Origin: Prochlorococcus sp. AG-409-M05
GTDB taxonomy: Bacteria; Cyanobacteriota; Cyanobacteriia; PCC-6307; Cyanobiaceae
Assembly (NCBI GenBank): GCA_003215435.1
Contig: QCKJ01000002.1
Location: forward strand, 124,001 to 188,000
Reading direction: 5' to 3'
Length of the DNA stretch: 64,000 nt
Below, piece by piece: positions 46,814 through 57,548 of the stretch (position 1 is the first letter of the stretch; every line of letters begins with the position of its first letter). Made by a program: the position numbers and the translations under genes. The notes beneath the pieces are model-generated. The model was not told where the DNA came from, did not search any database, and was given only the letters and a program-made list of their open reading frames with translations.

Positions 46814-48919
46814 ATGTTGAAAACTGATGGCCTTAATCAGGTCGCTAATCAAGCATTCCCTCTCGCAGCAATAACTGGCCATGGGACTTTAAAACTTGCA
46901 CTTCTATTAGCTGCAGTTGATCCAGGACTAGGTGGTGTGATTATTGCTGGTGGGAGAGGGACAGGAAAATCTGTTCTTGCTAGAGGTTTGCATGCTCTTT
47001 TACCTCCAATAGAGGTTGTTGATCTAGATCAAAAGCTGGAAAAAGGTTTTGATAATTCTTTGATGCGGCCTTTTGGCAGGAACTTGGACCCAAAGACACC
47101 GCAAGAATGGGACGAGGTTACAAAGGGTTTGTTTGGAGAGTTTTTAAATGTTGATAAAGATTCCCAATCCCAATTGCCAACGAAAGTAATACCAGCACCT
47201 TTTGTGCAAATACCTCTTGGGATAACTGAAGACAGACTTGTTGGCTCAGTAGATGTAACAGCCTCTCTGAAAAGTGGGACTCCTATTTTTCAGCCAGGCT
47301 TACTGGCTGAGGCTCATAGAGGTGTCCTTTACGTAGATGAATTAAATCTTCTTGATGATGGGATCGTGAATCTTTTACTGGCAGCGGTTGGTGCAGGTGA
47401 GAATCGTGTAGAGAGAGAGGGGCTTAGTCTTAGTCATCCATGCCAAACCTTATTACTGGCTACTTATAACCCTGAGGAGGGGACAGTTAGAAATCATTTG
47501 TTAGATCGGTTTGCCATTGTTCTTTCAGCTGATCAATTGATAACTAATGAGCAAAGGGTTGAGATTACCCAATCTGCAATTGCGCATGGTCAAGGTAGTA
47601 AACGCTTTGCAGAAAAATGGTCTGATCAAACGGAAGCCATGGCAACCCAACTTTTATTAGCTCGCCAGTGGCTTGGAGATGTTCAAATCAGCTCAGAACA
47701 GATCCAATATCTTGTAAATGAGGCCTTGAGAGGAGGAGTTGAGGGCCATAGATCAGAGCTTTATGCGGTTCGCGTAGCAAGGGCACATGCGGCTTTGAGC
47801 GGGCGTGATCAAGTGGAGGCTGAAGATTTAAAGGTTGCTGTCCGTCTGGTTATTGCTCCCCGAGCAATGCAGCTCCCTCCCGATGAAGATCAAATGGAAC
47901 CGCCCCCTCCAGAAGAGCAGCAGGCACCCCCACCTCCAGATCAACCTCAAGAAGACAATCCCAATGAAGAGCAAGAGGATACTGAGGAAGAAGATACCCC
48001 TGAGGAGCAGTCAGCGCCTCCAGTCCCTGAGGAGTTCATGCTTGATCCTGAATCTGTAGCTATCGATCCAGATCTTTTGCTTTTTTCTGCAGCTAAGTCA
48101 AAAAGTGGTAATAGTGGTAGCCGCTCCTTGGTGTTGAGTGAGAACCGAGGTCGCTACGTAAAGCCAATTATCCCTAGGGGACCTGTGCGAAGAATTGCAG
48201 TTGACGCCACTTTACGGGCGGCAGCGCCTTATCAGAAGGCTAGAAGGTCACGGCAACCAGATAGAACAGTCATCGTTGAAGAAGGCGATTTGCGGGCCAA
48301 GTTGCTCCAGAGAAAGGCCGGTTCACTAGTTATTTTTCTTGTTGATGCCAGTGGATCTATGGCTTTGAATAGGATGCAGGGGGCAAAAGGAGCTGTAATC
48401 CGTTTATTGACTGAGGCTTATGAAAATCGTGATGAGGTGTCTCTGATTCCATTTCGAGGCGAGCAGGCTGAGGTTTTATTGCCGCCAACGAGATCAATTA
48501 CAGCTGCAAAAAGGAGGCTAGAAGTAATGCCGTGTGGGGGAGGTTCTCCTTTGGCTCATGGCTTAACTCAAGCTGCCAGAGTTGGGGCTAATGCTCTAGC
48601 AACAGGAGACCTTGGACAAGTTGTGGTTGTTGCTATCACTGATGGCAGGGGTAACGTTCCATTAGGAGTTTCACTTGGTCAGCCTCCCTTAGAAGATGAA
48701 GAGAAAGTTGATCTGAAACAGGAGGTGCTTGATGTGGCAAGTAGATATCGAACTTTAGGAATTAAATTGCTTGTGATTGACACAGAACGGAAGTTTATTG
48801 GGAGCGGAATGGGCAAAGATCTTGCTGAAGCTTCAGGCGGTAAGTATGTTCAACTTCCCAAAGCTAGCGATCAGGCAATTGCATCAATTGCTATGGATGC
48901 AATAAATTCAGTTAATTAA
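46814..48919 (+). CDS. chlD: Magnesium chelatase subunit D
   Basis: ChlD works with ChlI and ChlH to insert magnesium into protoporphyrin IX. The 701-residue protein has an AAA+ domain with Walker-like [27 protein letters not shown] and [19 protein letters not shown] Pro/Glu-rich linker spans about 355-415. The C-terminal integrin-I domain has the MIDAS motif DASGSMALN. The intact Walker A is noted because ChlD is often ATPase-poor. It starts at ATG 46814, divergent from folK. Confidence 0.96.
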   Translation: MLKTDGLNQVANQAFPLAAITGHGTLKLALLLAAVDPGLGGVIIAGGRGTGKSVLARGLHALLPPIEVVDLDQKLEKGFDNSLMRPFGRNLDPKTPQEWDEVTKGLFGEFLNVDKDSQSQLPTKVIPAPFVQIPLGITEDRLVGSVDVTASLKSGTPIFQPGLLAEAHRGVLYVDELNLLDDGIVNLLLAAVGAGENRVEREGLSLSHPCQTLLLATYNPEEGTVRNHLLDRFAIVLSADQLITNEQRVEITQSAIAHGQGSKRFAEKWSDQTEAMATQLLLARQWLGDVQISSEQIQYLVNEALRGGVEGHRSELYAVRVARAHAALSGRDQVEAEDLKVAVRLVIAPRAMQLPPDEDQMEPPPPEEQQAPPPPDQPQEDNPNEEQEDTEEEDTPEEQSAPPVPEEFMLDPESVAIDPDLLLFSAAKSKSGNSGSRSLVLSENRGRYVKPIIPRGPVRRIAVDATLRAAAPYQKARRSRQPDRTVIVEEGDLRAKLLQRKAGSLVIFLVDASGSMALNRMQGAKGAVIRLLTEAYENRDEVSLIPFRGEQAEVLLPPTRSITAAKRRLEVMPCGGGSPLAHGLTQAARVGANALATGDLGQVVVVAITDGRGNVPLGVSLGQPPLEDEEKVDLKQEVLDVASRYRTLGIKLLVIDTERKFIGSGMGKDLAEASGGKYVQLPKASDQAIASIAMDAINSVN

Positions 48920-48965
48920 TAAATTTAGTTTGATACTCTCGTTAGCTCTTTAACCTCGTCTGTAC

Positions 48966-49799
48966 CTAGGGCCTTGCAGCTGCAGCTCTAGTCTTGATTG
49001 GGTAAAGCTCATTAAAGAATTCTCCTAGGCCAATAGTCACGCTACGAACTGCATTCATAAATGCAGGATCAGCAGTAAGACTTTCAATATCACCTCCAAC
49101 AGCATCTATTTTTGCAGTTAGAGAACGAGCAGTGCTAACTGTCTCTTTGAGTTCGGAAATGGTTTTAGGGTTATCTAATGCTTTAACTATATTATTGATA
49201 TGAGCGGTTGCTTCATTTAAGTTCTCAATTGTTGGAACAGCTCTAGCAATTTCTTGTCTTAACTGAAGAATGAGGTCATCAAGATTCTGGACTAATTCTT
49301 TCTTTTCAGCCTGTTGAAGTATTCGGTCAAAGGTTCTGGCCACTGAAGAAATACTCGCTGCTGGCTCACCAACAATTGTTGCTCCATTGCACAGGACTTT
49401 CGACTGATTACAGTCCTGAGATAAAGGTGAAGGTGAATTAGGGGGGATGGTTTTGCCCAGGCTGACTAATGAAACTTGTGCCTCACCACCTAATAAAGAG
49501 CCTCTAGAAACATTTGCGAAGACAGGTAATGGCAATTTGAGTTGAGGATGAGTGATCTCAAGAGTTGCTAAAACAGCCTGTGGAGTCACCTCAATCTTAC
49601 TGACGGTGCCGATAATTATCCCTCGATAGGTTACGGAGGATCGCTCTGCAAGCCCACTTGCATCAGGGAAGTTGGCAGTTACTTGCCAAGCCTTTGTGCC
49701 TAGTTGGACTCCTCTCATCCAGAGGTTGGTTGCTGTAAAAGTAACAGCCGCTCCGACTATTGAAAAACCAACTAGGGCGTCACGAATACTTCTTCGCAT
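48966..49799 (-). CDS. Mce/MlaD-family lipid transport protein
   Basis: This 277-residue protein has one N-terminal membrane helix (about 8-27) and an Mce domain (about 35-110, with FPDASGLAERSSVTYRGIIIGTV). A helical C-terminal region with long heptad-like stretches follows. It is the periplasmic lipid-binding component of an ABC importer of the Mla/TGD type. The ATPase gene lies 4 nt upstream on the same strand. The permease is not in this window. Confidence 0.87.
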   Translation of the reverse strand: MRRSIRDALVGFSIVGAAVTFTATNLWMRGVQLGTKAWQVTANFPDASGLAERSSVTYRGIIIGTVSKIEVTPQAVLATLEITHPQLKLPLPVFANVSRGSLLGGEAQVSLVSLGKTIPPNSPSPLSQDCNQSKVLCNGATIVGEPAASISSVARTFDRILQQAEKKELVQNLDDLILQLRQEIARAVPTIENLNEATAHINNIVKALDNPKTISELKETVSTARSLTAKIDAVGGDIESLTADPAFMNAVRSVTIGLGEFFNELYPIKTRAAAARP

Positions 49800-49803
49800 C
49801 AGA

Positions 49804-50589
49804 TTAATGCTCGATGTGTTGCATTGGACCTTGAAGACTTCCGCTACGGAATTGTTCTACATAGGGATTATTAGTTTGTCTGAAATCTTCAATAGATCCA
49901 TTCCACTGAAACTTCCCGCCATAAATCATTACTACTCTTTCAGCACAATGTTCAATGGTGCTTCTTACATGGCTTACTACAACAGAACAACCCATAGCTA
50001 CTTGAGTGGTTTTTACAATTAGATCTTCAATTCTTGTACATGCAACTGGGTCTAGCCCAGCAGTTGGCTCGTCATAAAGCATCAATGGCATTGAATCCCT
50101 CTCTTTATCAGGAGCATTAATTAATGCTCGAGCAAAGCTGACTCGTTTTTGCATACCGCCACTTAACTGTCCAGGAAATTTGTCTGCTACGTCATACAAG
50201 TCCACTGCCTCAAGGCAACTCATTACTCGCTCTTTAATTTCAGTCCCTTTTAGCCGTCCACCTCTCATTAGCAAAAAACCAACATTTTCTTCGACTGTTA
50301 ATGATCCAAGTAGAGCTGGGTTTTGGAAAACCAGACGAACATCAGGGGGGTCGCTCTGGTCAATTCTTTTGTAAGTTTGCTTGTTGCCGAAGAGTTTGAG
50401 ATCTCCGCTGCTAGGGAGTAAAAGGCCTGCTAGGAGCCTAAGAACTGTTGACTTTCCTGCCCCAGAGGGGCCTATTAAGGCAAGACGCTCACCAGGCTTC
50501 ATGACAAGGTCGACAGTGTCAAGTACCGATAAAGAGCCCCATCTAACTGTAAGGTCGCTCATCTCGACCACAGGTGTGGTTTCAGTCAA
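49804..50589 (-). CDS. ABC transporter ATPase, Mla/TGD type
   Basis: This 261-residue ATPase has Walker A GPSGAGKST (40-48), a QNPALLGSLTVEENVGF Q-loop, signature LSGGMQKRVSFARAL and Walker B LMLYDEPTAGLDP. The sequence type and the adjacent Mce gene point to the lipid transporter ATPase (MlaF/TGD3). It begins at ATG 50589 and should be co-transcribed with the Mce gene. Confidence 0.92.
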   Translation of the reverse strand: MTETTPVVEMSDLTVRWGSLSVLDTVDLVMKPGERLALIGPSGAGKSTVLRLLAGLLLPSSGDLKLFGNKQTYKRIDQSDPPDVRLVFQNPALLGSLTVEENVGFLLMRGGRLKGTEIKERVMSCLEAVDLYDVADKFPGQLSGGMQKRVSFARALINAPDKERDSMPLMLYDEPTAGLDPVACTRIEDLIVKTTQVAMGCSVVVSHVRSTIEHCAERVVMIYGGKFQWNGSIEDFRQTNNPYVEQFRSGSLQGPMQHIEH

Positions 50590-50695
50590 GACAATTTTGA
50601 AAATTAGTATTTACATTTTGACGAGGATGTTTCTTAAAGGACGATTCATTAGAGTTTAAAAAAGATTTCTTTTTGATTTCTTCAGTTCATTTCAT

Positions 50696-52114
50696 TTGAA
50701 TCATCTATCACCTCCTACATCAGGTAAACGTTCCTCCAGGCGGCGAGGAGCCACTAGAGGGAAGTACAAAAGAATCAAAGATGCCACAGCAATCTTCCCT
50801 CGCCTTCGCAGAGCAATAAGTTGGCTCCTGCCAGGATTGCTTGTAAAACGATGGATTTTTGCTTCAGGGTTTGGCCTATTACTGACTCTTTTGGGTGCAG
50901 CAATTTGGGCTGAGCTTCATCCGATTTATTGGATGGTTGAGCGACTGAACTGGGTTCTTTCCACTATTGCGACTTATGTCCCTAGAAGTATTACTGGACC
51001 TTTTGTAATGATTTTAGGGCTTGGCCTTTTGTTATTGGGGCAGAGTCGGAGCTTCGGGTCTATTCAGAAAGCACTTATTCCTGATAAAGAAACAGTTCTC
51101 GTTGATCGTTTGATTGCTAAGAGCAAGTTGAATAGAGGACCTAATATCATCGCTATTGGTGGGGGGACAGGCTTGTCCACCCTTTTGAAGGGGTTGAAGC
51201 GTTATAGCAGCAACATCACTGCGATTGTTACGGTCGCAGACGATGGTGGAAGCAGCGGGGTGCTTCGAAGAGAGATGGGTGTTCAGCCGCCTGGGGATAT
51301 AAGAAATTGTTTGGCAGCACTTTCTTCTGAGGAGCCTTTGTTGACTCGCTTATTTCAATATCGCTTCTCTTCTGGTGGTGGGCTTGAGGGGCATAGCTTT
51401 GGAAATCTGTTTTTGTCTGCCTTGACCGCCATAACCGGTAACCTTGAGACGGCTATAGAGGCTTCTAGTCGTGTTCTCTCAGTACAGGGACAGGTTTTAC
51501 CAGCTACTAATGCTGATGTGAAGTTGTGGGCTGAACTGGAAAACGGTGAGCGGATTGAAGGGGAGAGTTCTATCGGGATGGCACCTAGTCCAATAGTTAG
51601 ACTTGGATGTTTGCCAGAAAGACCACCAGCTTTGCCAAAGGCTATAGAGGCAATAGCTAATGCAGACCTGATTTTGCTCGGACCAGGAAGTCTTTATACT
51701 TCGCTTCTTCCCAACCTCCTTGTACCTCAGTTAGTTGAGGCTATTCAAATAAGTAAGGCCCCAAAACTATACGTATGCAATCTAATGACTCAGCCTGGGG
51801 AAACTGATGGTTTGGATGTAAGTGGACATCTTCGGGCTATAGAAGCTCAACTCGCAAGTTTAGGTGTCAGTCGGCGTTTGTTTGGTTATGTACTTGCTCA
51901 AGATGAGCTTTCCCCTTCGCCTCTTCTTGAATATTATTTAGCAAGAGGAGCTGAACCAGTTATGTGTGATAAGAATGGACTTGAAGAACAGGGTTACGAG
52001 GTGATGCAGGCCTCATTACAGGGGACTCGCCCGACGGCAACTTTTCGACATGACCCAAGGAGTCTTTCATTAGCAATAATGCGTTTTTATCGCAGACACA
52101 TGAGAGAGTCTTAA
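50696..52114 (+). CDS. YvcK/CofD-like protein
   Basis: This 472-residue protein has two hydrophobic helices (about 57-75 and 100-117) after a basic N-terminus, then the YvcK core: [50 protein letters not shown] and [14 protein letters not shown]. YvcK proteins affect growth on gluconeogenic carbon and cell-wall synthesis; CofD-like enzymes act in F420 synthesis. Gluconeogenic regulation is the more likely role in a cyanobacterium. The start is TTG at 50696, with no better codon near. Its stop overlaps ndhJ tail-to-tail by four bases. Confidence 0.85.
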   Translation: MNHLSPPTSGKRSSRRRGATRGKYKRIKDATAIFPRLRRAISWLLPGLLVKRWIFASGFGLLLTLLGAAIWAELHPIYWMVERLNWVLSTIATYVPRSITGPFVMILGLGLLLLGQSRSFGSIQKALIPDKETVLVDRLIAKSKLNRGPNIIAIGGGTGLSTLLKGLKRYSSNITAIVTVADDGGSSGVLRREMGVQPPGDIRNCLAALSSEEPLLTRLFQYRFSSGGGLEGHSFGNLFLSALTAITGNLETAIEASSRVLSVQGQVLPATNADVKLWAELENGERIEGESSIGMAPSPIVRLGCLPERPPALPKAIEAIANADLILLGPGSLYTSLLPNLLVPQLVEAIQISKAPKLYVCNLMTQPGETDGLDVSGHLRAIEAQLASLGVSRRLFGYVLAQDELSPSPLLEYYLARGAEPVMCDKNGLEEQGYEVMQASLQGTRPTATFRHDPRSLSLAIMRFYRRHMRES

Positions 52115-52668
52115 TAAGCGTCTTGCATCTCGTAAAAATCTGGTTGAACATAATCTTTACGTAAAGGCCAACCTTTCCAGTCCTCTGGCATTAATAGTCT
52201 TTTTGGGTGAGGGTGTCCTTCGAAATGAATCCCGAACATATCGAAGGTTTCTCTTTCCTGCCAATCCGCCCCATGGAAAATCTTGTAGAGACTCGGCAGG
52301 GTTGGTTCGCCTTCTCTTGAGAGGAAAACTTTAAGGCGGACTTCCCTGAGAGGAGGTTTTACATTTTCAGCTTTGCTTGAGATTGCAAGCTCTCCAAGCG
52401 CAATTAAGTTATAAAAACAAACCAGGTTTTGACCAGGACCCTCGTCGTATCCGCCATGACATTGCAAATAGTCAAAACCAAAGTCTTTGAGAGCTGATGC
52501 AATTGAATAAAAAAATTCTGGTTTAACTCCAATTACTTCTATACCTAAATGATCTACTCCAAGCAAATCATGTGAAAAACCATTTTCATTAAGAAAAAGG
52601 CTTACTGGGCCTGGGTTTGGTTCAGGTGATTTCGCCTCAGGTGATGATTCTTTAGGAGCGTCGCTCAT
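52111..52668 (-). CDS. ndhJ: NAD(P)H-quinone oxidoreductase subunit J
   Basis: NdhJ is a peripheral-arm subunit of the photosynthetic NDH-1 complex. The 185-residue protein contains the 30-kDa subunit signature [27 protein letters not shown] and ends [18 protein letters not shown]. The ndhC-ndhK-ndhJ order on one strand is the standard cyanobacterial operon. It follows ndhK after 6 nt. Confidence 0.96.
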   Translation of the reverse strand: MSDAPKESSPEAKSPEPNPGPVSLFLNENGFSHDLLGVDHLGIEVIGVKPEFFYSIASALKDFGFDYLQCHGGYDEGPGQNLVCFYNLIALGELAISSKAENVKPPLREVRLKVFLSREGEPTLPSLYKIFHGADWQERETFDMFGIHFEGHPHPKRLLMPEDWKGWPLRKDYVQPDFYEMQDAY

Positions 52669-52674
52669 GGGTAG

Positions 52675-53424
52675 TTAATTTTTAGGATCACTTTGGCTTG
52701 AATTTTTAGAAACCTTTTTCTCCAGTTCAGGTTGGTTTAATTTTAAGCGCATGCTTTCGCTTGGGTTGAGTCCTTTAGTTGTATAACTCTCATTTAGGTA
52801 AGCACCTGTGGTTTCTGGCGCAACTACTTTCATTTGATGAGAGATAGTGAAATAACGATGTGTTTGATCTTGTTTTGACCGCTCTGCAATTGCTTCATTT
52901 CCCACTTTTTTGCGCAGCTTTATAACGGCATCAAAAATGGCTTCTGGCCTAGGGGGACAACCTGGCAGGTATAGGTCTACAGGTATTAGTTTGTCTACGC
53001 CCCTAACTGCGGTTGTTGAGTCTGCACTAAACATTCCGCCAGTAATGGTGCAGGCCCCCATCGCAATGACGTATTTGGGCTCAGGCATTTGCTCGTAAAG
53101 CCTTACTAGTGCAGGAGCCATCTTCATTGTTACTGTTCCGGCAACAATTAATAAATCAGCTTGTCTGGGGGAACTTCTTGGAACTAAGCCGAAGCGGTCA
53201 AAGTCGAACCGAGACCCAATTAATGCTGCAAATTCGATAAAACAGCAGGCTGTTCCATAAAGCAAGGGCCACAGGCTGCTCAATCGGGCCCAGTTATGAA
53301 GGTCATCCAAGCTTGTGAGGATAATGTTTTCACTCAGATCGTTGGTGACTGTTGGAGGTGAAACTGGTCCACAGGTTGCGGCGCGCAAGTCCCGTTCGGC
53401 TCTTATTGAAGGCGTTTCAAACAT
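52675..53424 (-). CDS. ndhK: NAD(P)H-quinone oxidoreductase subunit K
   Basis: NdhK carries the N2-type [4Fe-4S] cluster. The protein has [11 protein letters not shown] with the paired cysteines, [31 protein letters not shown] and [10 protein letters not shown] choose ATG 53424 (249 residues), 4 nt after the ndhC stop. A longer frame to 53478 would overlap ndhC by 50 nt. It is the middle gene of ndhCKJ. Confidence 0.96.
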   Translation of the reverse strand: MFETPSIRAERDLRAATCGPVSPPTVTNDLSENIILTSLDDLHNWARLSSLWPLLYGTACCFIEFAALIGSRFDFDRFGLVPRSSPRQADLLIVAGTVTMKMAPALVRLYEQMPEPKYVIAMGACTITGGMFSADSTTAVRGVDKLIPVDLYLPGCPPRPEAIFDAVIKLRKKVGNEAIAERSKQDQTHRYFTISHQMKVVAPETTGAYLNESYTTKGLNPSESMRLKLNQPELEKKVSKNSSQSDPKN

Positions 53425-53428
53425 GTCA

Positions 53429-53791
53429 TTAACTCCATTCGAGTGCGCCTTTTCTCCAGGCATAGGCAAGAGCAACAACCAAAATGGCGATAAAAATTAG
53501 TGCCTCAATAAATGCTAATAAACCAAGGCGGTGAAAAGCAACTGCCCAGGGATATAGAAAAACTGTCTCAACGTCGAAGATTACGAAAACCAGCGCGAAC
53601 ATGTAATAGCGGATATTGAATTGAATCCAGGCACCACCAATAGGCTCCATTCCAGATTCATATGTCAGGACCCTTTCACCGCTTCTGCTTTGTGGGGCAA
53701 GAATTTTATTAGTTACTAACGCGAGAACAGGTACTGCTGCTGAAATCAGCAGGAAACCTAGAAATGCGTCATAACCCTGGAGGGCAAACAT
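53429..53791 (-). CDS. ndhC: NAD(P)H-quinone oxidoreductase subunit 3
   Basis: NdhC is a three-helix membrane subunit. From ATG 53791 the protein has 120 residues, the normal length: [15 protein letters not shown], the loop [17 protein letters not shown], and [24 protein letters not shown] at 53812 would add seven unneeded residues. It is the first gene of the ndhCKJ run and is divergent from rubA. Confidence 0.96.
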   Translation of the reverse strand: MFALQGYDAFLGFLLISAAVPVLALVTNKILAPQSRSGERVLTYESGMEPIGGAWIQFNIRYYMFALVFVIFDVETVFLYPWAVAFHRLGLLAFIEALIFIAILVVALAYAWRKGALEWS

Positions 53792-53876
53792 GAACAAGCT
53801 GTATACCTTCACAGTCTGGCATTCACTGCAAGGATTACGCCGATAGAGTTTGTTTGTTTAGTGGAGTGCAGTCGAT

Positions 53877-54305
53877 GTGAATGATCAAAGACCCTCTGCC
53901 GCAGTTGATGGCGATGATTTGACTGAGGACCAAATTGACCTGGGTAATTTGGAGCCATCGGTCATGAAATCAAAAAACTTCGATATTGACCAGAGCACTA
54001 ATCGCTTTGAATGTCGAATGTGTGGTTATGTTTATGACCCAATTGAAGGAGTCAAAAAGTTTGGCATTACTAGTGGGACTGCATTTAGAGAACTAGACTC
54101 AAAGACCTTTCGCTGTCCAGTTTGTAGAGCCACTTCTGATTCCTTTCGCGATATTGGCCCTCGTGAAAAACCAAGTGGTTTTGAGGAAAATATGAATTAT
54201 GGCTTCGGGGCGAACAGTCTCACCTCAGGACAAAAAAACGTTCTAATTTTCGGGGGACTTGCTTTGGCAGTCTCTTTTTTCCTATCTCTTTACTCATTGC
54301 GCTGA
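53877..54305 (+). CDS. rubA: Membrane-anchored rubredoxin RubA
   Basis: This 142-residue protein has a rubredoxin domain with CRMCGYVYDP and CPVCRA giving the four-cysteine iron site, and a C-terminal membrane helix (about 121-138). RubA of this type helps photosystem I assembly and is found with ycf48 and psbEFLJ in cyanobacteria. The start is GTG 53877. It is followed by ycf48 after 12 nt, and the whole block probably forms one operon. Confidence 0.94.
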   Translation: MNDQRPSAAVDGDDLTEDQIDLGNLEPSVMKSKNFDIDQSTNRFECRMCGYVYDPIEGVKKFGITSGTAFRELDSKTFRCPVCRATSDSFRDIGPREKPSGFEENMNYGFGANSLTSGQKNVLIFGGLALAVSFFLSLYSLR

Positions 54306-54317
54306 TTTAATTTTTTC

Positions 54318-55331
54318 ATGACTATGAAAAGACTGCTTGCACCAATTCTGAATATCCTCCTTGTAATTACTGTTGCCTTTGGGCTTGGAGGGTGTGTATC
54401 TACTCGTTTACCAAGCGAAGTTGCCAGTCCATGGCTGGCAATGACCTTAGATACAGAGGCAAACCCTTTAGACCTTAGTTTCCTAGATGATGAACATGGC
54501 TTTTTAGTTGGAACCAACAGGTTGATTCTGGAAACAAATGATTCTGGAGCCACTTGGCAGAAGCGAAATCTAGATTTGCCTTCAGAAGAGAATTTTCGAT
54601 TGATTAGTATTGATTTTCAAGGTGATGAGGGTTGGATAGCAGGTCAGCCCAGCCTTGTTATGCACACTACTGATGCAGGTTTGAATTGGACTCGACTTGG
54701 CCTCGGCAACAAGCTTCCAGGGGACCCATACTTGGTTACAACTTTGGGATCTAATAGTGCAGAGCTTGCCACCACAGCAGGTGCTGTATATGCAACGACA
54801 GATGGTGGGGAAACTTGGGAAGGGAAAGTTATTGATGCAGAGGGAGGAATTAGGGACCTTAGAAGGTCTAGTACAGGCTCATATGTAAGTGTTAGTAGCC
54901 TGGGGAATTTCTTCTCCACTTTGGATCCAGGTGAAGATGTATGGCAACCGCATCAAAGAGCTAGCAGTAAAAGGGTGCAAAGTCTTGGGTACCAACCAAA
55001 TGGAGAGTTGTGGATGTTGTCTCGGGGAGCCGAAATTCGTTTGAATGATCAACCTGGAGATACCGAGAGTTGGCAAAAGCCAATAATTCCGATAACAAAT
55101 GGATATAACTATTTGGATCTTGCTTGGGACCCGCAAGGAGGAATATGGGCAGCAGGTGGAAATGGAACTTTATTGGTTAGTAACGATGGTGGGGATAGCT
55201 GGAAAGTCGATCCTGTTGGTGATGAGCAGCCAACAAATTTAATTCGAATAATTTTTAGTCAAACGACTGAGAACAAGCCAAAGGGCTTTGTATTAGGGGA
55301 ACGTGGGCATCTTTTGCGGTGGATTGGATGA
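54318..55331 (+). CDS. ycf48: Photosystem II assembly factor Ycf48 (HCF136)
   Basis: Ycf48 is a seven-bladed beta-propeller that assists early D1 assembly. The 337-residue precursor has a lipoprotein signal ([13 protein letters not shown], lipobox LGGC at about 24-27) and repeated blade motifs such as [24 protein letters not shown] and SNDGGDSW. It lies between rubA and psbE. Confidence 0.96.
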   Translation: MTMKRLLAPILNILLVITVAFGLGGCVSTRLPSEVASPWLAMTLDTEANPLDLSFLDDEHGFLVGTNRLILETNDSGATWQKRNLDLPSEENFRLISIDFQGDEGWIAGQPSLVMHTTDAGLNWTRLGLGNKLPGDPYLVTTLGSNSAELATTAGAVYATTDGGETWEGKVIDAEGGIRDLRRSSTGSYVSVSSLGNFFSTLDPGEDVWQPHQRASSKRVQSLGYQPNGELWMLSRGAEIRLNDQPGDTESWQKPIIPITNGYNYLDLAWDPQGGIWAAGGNGTLLVSNDGGDSWKVDPVGDEQPTNLIRIIFSQTTENKPKGFVLGERGHLLRWIG

Positions 55332-55435
55332 AAAATTTTCCATCCACTCCACAACGCTCTGTAACCATGAACCAAATACATTCGCAGTGTTGAAGCTGAG
55401 CCTTATAAGATCAGTGAGCTGATACGCCTGAGGCT

Positions 55436-55684
55436 ATGGCTGCCGGTTCAACCGGGGAACGCCCGTTTTTCGAAATCATCACCAGCGTCCGTTACTGGGT
55501 CATCCATGCGGTAACGCTCCCTGCAATCTTTATTGCAGGCTTCTTATTCGTGTCTACAGGCCTTGCCTATGACACGTTTGGAACACCACGACCAGATGCC
55601 TATTTTCAGGCTTCTGAAACTAAGGCTCCAGTTGTGAGCCAACGTTTTGAATCCAAGTCCCAACTAGACATGCGCCTGGAATAA
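55436..55684 (+). CDS. psbE: Cytochrome b559 subunit alpha
   Basis: PsbE is the alpha chain of cytochrome b559. The 82-residue protein has [24 protein letters not shown], with the haem-ligand His in WVIHAV, one membrane helix (about 18-40) and a lumenal tail. The first gene of psbEFLJ, it follows ycf48 after about 104 nt. Confidence 0.97.
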   Translation: MAAGSTGERPFFEIITSVRYWVIHAVTLPAIFIAGFLFVSTGLAYDTFGTPRPDAYFQASETKAPVVSQRFESKSQLDMRLE

Positions 55685-55687
55685 GCC

Positions 55688-55828
55688 ATGACTCAATCAT
55701 CTGCTCCCCTTTCTGCGCCTCGCGTCTATCCGATTTTTACGGTTAGGTGGCTGGCTGTGCATGCACTTGCTATCCCAACGGTGTTTTTCATTGGAGCAAT
55801 AGCTGCAATGCAGTTCATCCGTCGTTGA
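55688..55828 (+). CDS. psbF: Cytochrome b559 subunit beta
   Basis: This 46-residue protein reads [20 protein letters not shown] and then [21 protein letters not shown], with the haem-ligand His in VHALAIP. It is the beta chain of cytochrome b559. It starts at ATG 55688, three nt after the psbE stop. Confidence 0.97.
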   Translation: MTQSSAPLSAPRVYPIFTVRWLAVHALAIPTVFFIGAIAAMQFIRR

Positions 55829-55843
55829 CCACCGTTAGACACA

Positions 55844-55963
55844 ATGCAAATCAATCCAAACCCAAACAACCTTCCCGTTGAGCTAAACCGCACAAGCCTT
55901 TATTTGGGATTGTTACTGGTTTTTGTCATGGGAGTTTTGTTTTCTAGCTACTTCTTTAACTGA
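55844..55963 (+). CDS. psbL: Photosystem II protein PsbL
   Basis: This 39-residue one-helix subunit reads [20 protein letters not shown] and then [19 protein letters not shown], which is PsbL. It sits between psbF and psbJ in the standard order. Confidence 0.97.
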   Translation: MQINPNPNNLPVELNRTSLYLGLLLVFVMGVLFSSYFFN

Positions 55964-55974
55964 GCTTCTGAACC

Positions 55975-56169
55975 ATGAGCAAACTAAAAGGGCCTGATGG
56001 CCGAATACCTGATCGTCTCGCAGATGGCAGGCCAGCCGTTTCATGGGAACGACGCTGGACTGAAGGTGCCCTACCTCTCTGGTTAGTGGCTACAGCAGGC
56101 GGTGTTGCTGTTATTTTCGTGCTCGGCATCTTCTTCTACGGTTCTTATACAGGGATTGGAGCTGCTTAA
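55975..56169 (+). CDS. psbJ: Photosystem II protein PsbJ
   Basis: This 64-residue protein has the PsbJ core [26 protein letters not shown] and a long N-terminal extension ([20 protein letters not shown]) compared with the roughly 40-residue form in most plants and freshwater cyanobacteria. It ends the psbEFLJ run. Confidence 0.95.
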   Translation: MSKLKGPDGRIPDRLADGRPAVSWERRWTEGALPLWLVATAGGVAVIFVLGIFFYGSYTGIGAA

Positions 56170-56244
56170 CCGCAGCTTTTAATCCTTGCTTTTTCATGGC
56201 TGGGAAATTCTAGATTTCTCTAGTTAATGCTCTATTCAAGTGAA

Positions 56245-56266
56245 ATTGCTTTTTTAAGCAGTTTTT
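56245..56266 (+). terminator. Possible terminator of the psbEFLJ operon
   Basis: A 7-bp stem ATTGCTT/AAGCAGT (one G-U pair) with a TTTT loop is followed by TTTTT, about 75 nt after psbJ. It fits an intrinsic terminator of moderate strength. Confidence 0.5.
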
Positions 56267-56325
56267 GGATGGATTCTTGTGGTTTTTTTTGCATTTCTGA
56301 GAAAAGAAATCTGCGTAGATAAAAG

Positions 56326-57261
56326 TCAACTCCTTCCAGTGAAAGCTCCCCAGTAAGGGGAGGTGAATAGATCGATTTTCTTGCGAGTCTTGGCTTTTAT
56401 TTTTTCTGGCATGGTCATAAGACCATGCTTTAAGGCATTATGGGCAGTACTACTAGGTCTTGTCTGGGATATTTTTTTTGCAGTTGCAGCAACAATTTGG
56501 CTTGCTAGCTCTGCGTTCTCTCTGAGGTTCGATAAAACCATCTCTACAGTCACATTCTCATGACTTGGATGCCAACAGTCATAGTCAGTCGCCATCGCAA
56601 GAGAGGCGTAAGCAATTTCTGCTTCCCTTGCAAGGCGAGCTTCTGTGTGATTTGTCATTCCTATCACCATGCATCCCCAACTTCGATAAAGGTTTGATTC
56701 CGCTCTAGTTGAGAAAGCAGGACCCTCCATTGCAAGGTATGTCCCTCCCCGGTGCAATTGGCGTCCTTCAGGCATCATGCTTTCTCCTGTTTCTGCAAGT
56801 ATTCGAGAAAGATTTATGCAAAACGGATCTGCCATCGTTACATGTGCTACGGCGCCTTCCCCAAAGAAAGTTAGAGGGCGTTGATGTGTCCTGTCGATGA
56901 ATTGATCAGGGATAAGCATGTCTAGAGGTCGAATTTGCTCTTGAAGAGAACCCACGGCAGAGGGAGACAAGATCCATCGAACCCCAAGGGATCGTAATGC
57001 CCATATATTGGCTCTATATGGGACATCAGTGGGGGTGAATGTGTGATGCCTTCCATGTCGGGCCAGGAAAACCACTTCCATTCCGCCAAGCTTCCCTACT
57101 CTTAAACTGTCTGATGGTTCTCCGTAAGGGGTTTGCACTTCTATCTCTTGCACGAATTCAAGCCCTGGCATGGAATAAAGACCACTGCCTCCTAAGACTC
57201 CTAGACGTGAGTTTTCAAGGTGTTTATGAGTTACGTCAGTCAAAATTTTTTTTAAGCTCAT
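56326..57261 (-). CDS. mtnP: S-methyl-5-thioadenosine phosphorylase
   Basis: MtnP splits methylthioadenosine to adenine and methylthioribose-1-phosphate. The 311-residue protein has LGVLGGSGLYSMPGL, FLARHGRHHTFTPTDVPYRANIWAL, MEGPAFSTRAES and the TEARLAREAEIAYASLAMATDYDCW signature of the PNP/MTAP family. It starts at ATG 57261 and is divergent from mtnA across 287 nt. That AT-rich gap holds no gene I can support and presumably carries two promoters. Confidence 0.92.
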   Translation of the reverse strand: MSLKKILTDVTHKHLENSRLGVLGGSGLYSMPGLEFVQEIEVQTPYGEPSDSLRVGKLGGMEVVFLARHGRHHTFTPTDVPYRANIWALRSLGVRWILSPSAVGSLQEQIRPLDMLIPDQFIDRTHQRPLTFFGEGAVAHVTMADPFCINLSRILAETGESMMPEGRQLHRGGTYLAMEGPAFSTRAESNLYRSWGCMVIGMTNHTEARLAREAEIAYASLAMATDYDCWHPSHENVTVEMVLSNLRENAELASQIVAATAKKISQTRPSSTAHNALKHGLMTMPEKIKAKTRKKIDLFTSPYWGAFTGRS

Positions 57262-57548
57262 TGGTTAGGATAGCTTTTAAATACTAAATCAACTGATGTC
57301 TTCTAGATAATTTATTTAGATACTAATTATTATTCTGAGTGCAAAGAATATACTTTAAACACCTGATCTTTTTAAACTAAATTGGATAAAATAATTAACA
57401 CTCTTTAAATAGCTCCTTGACAAAAATCACCTTCTCAGAGGTATGAAAATAATCTCTAATAATACCAACATATTTCATCCAGCCAATTATTCTCTGCGTT
57501 AAACTCACCCAAGAAAAAATTATTCCTTATTAAGAATGGATTTTTCAA

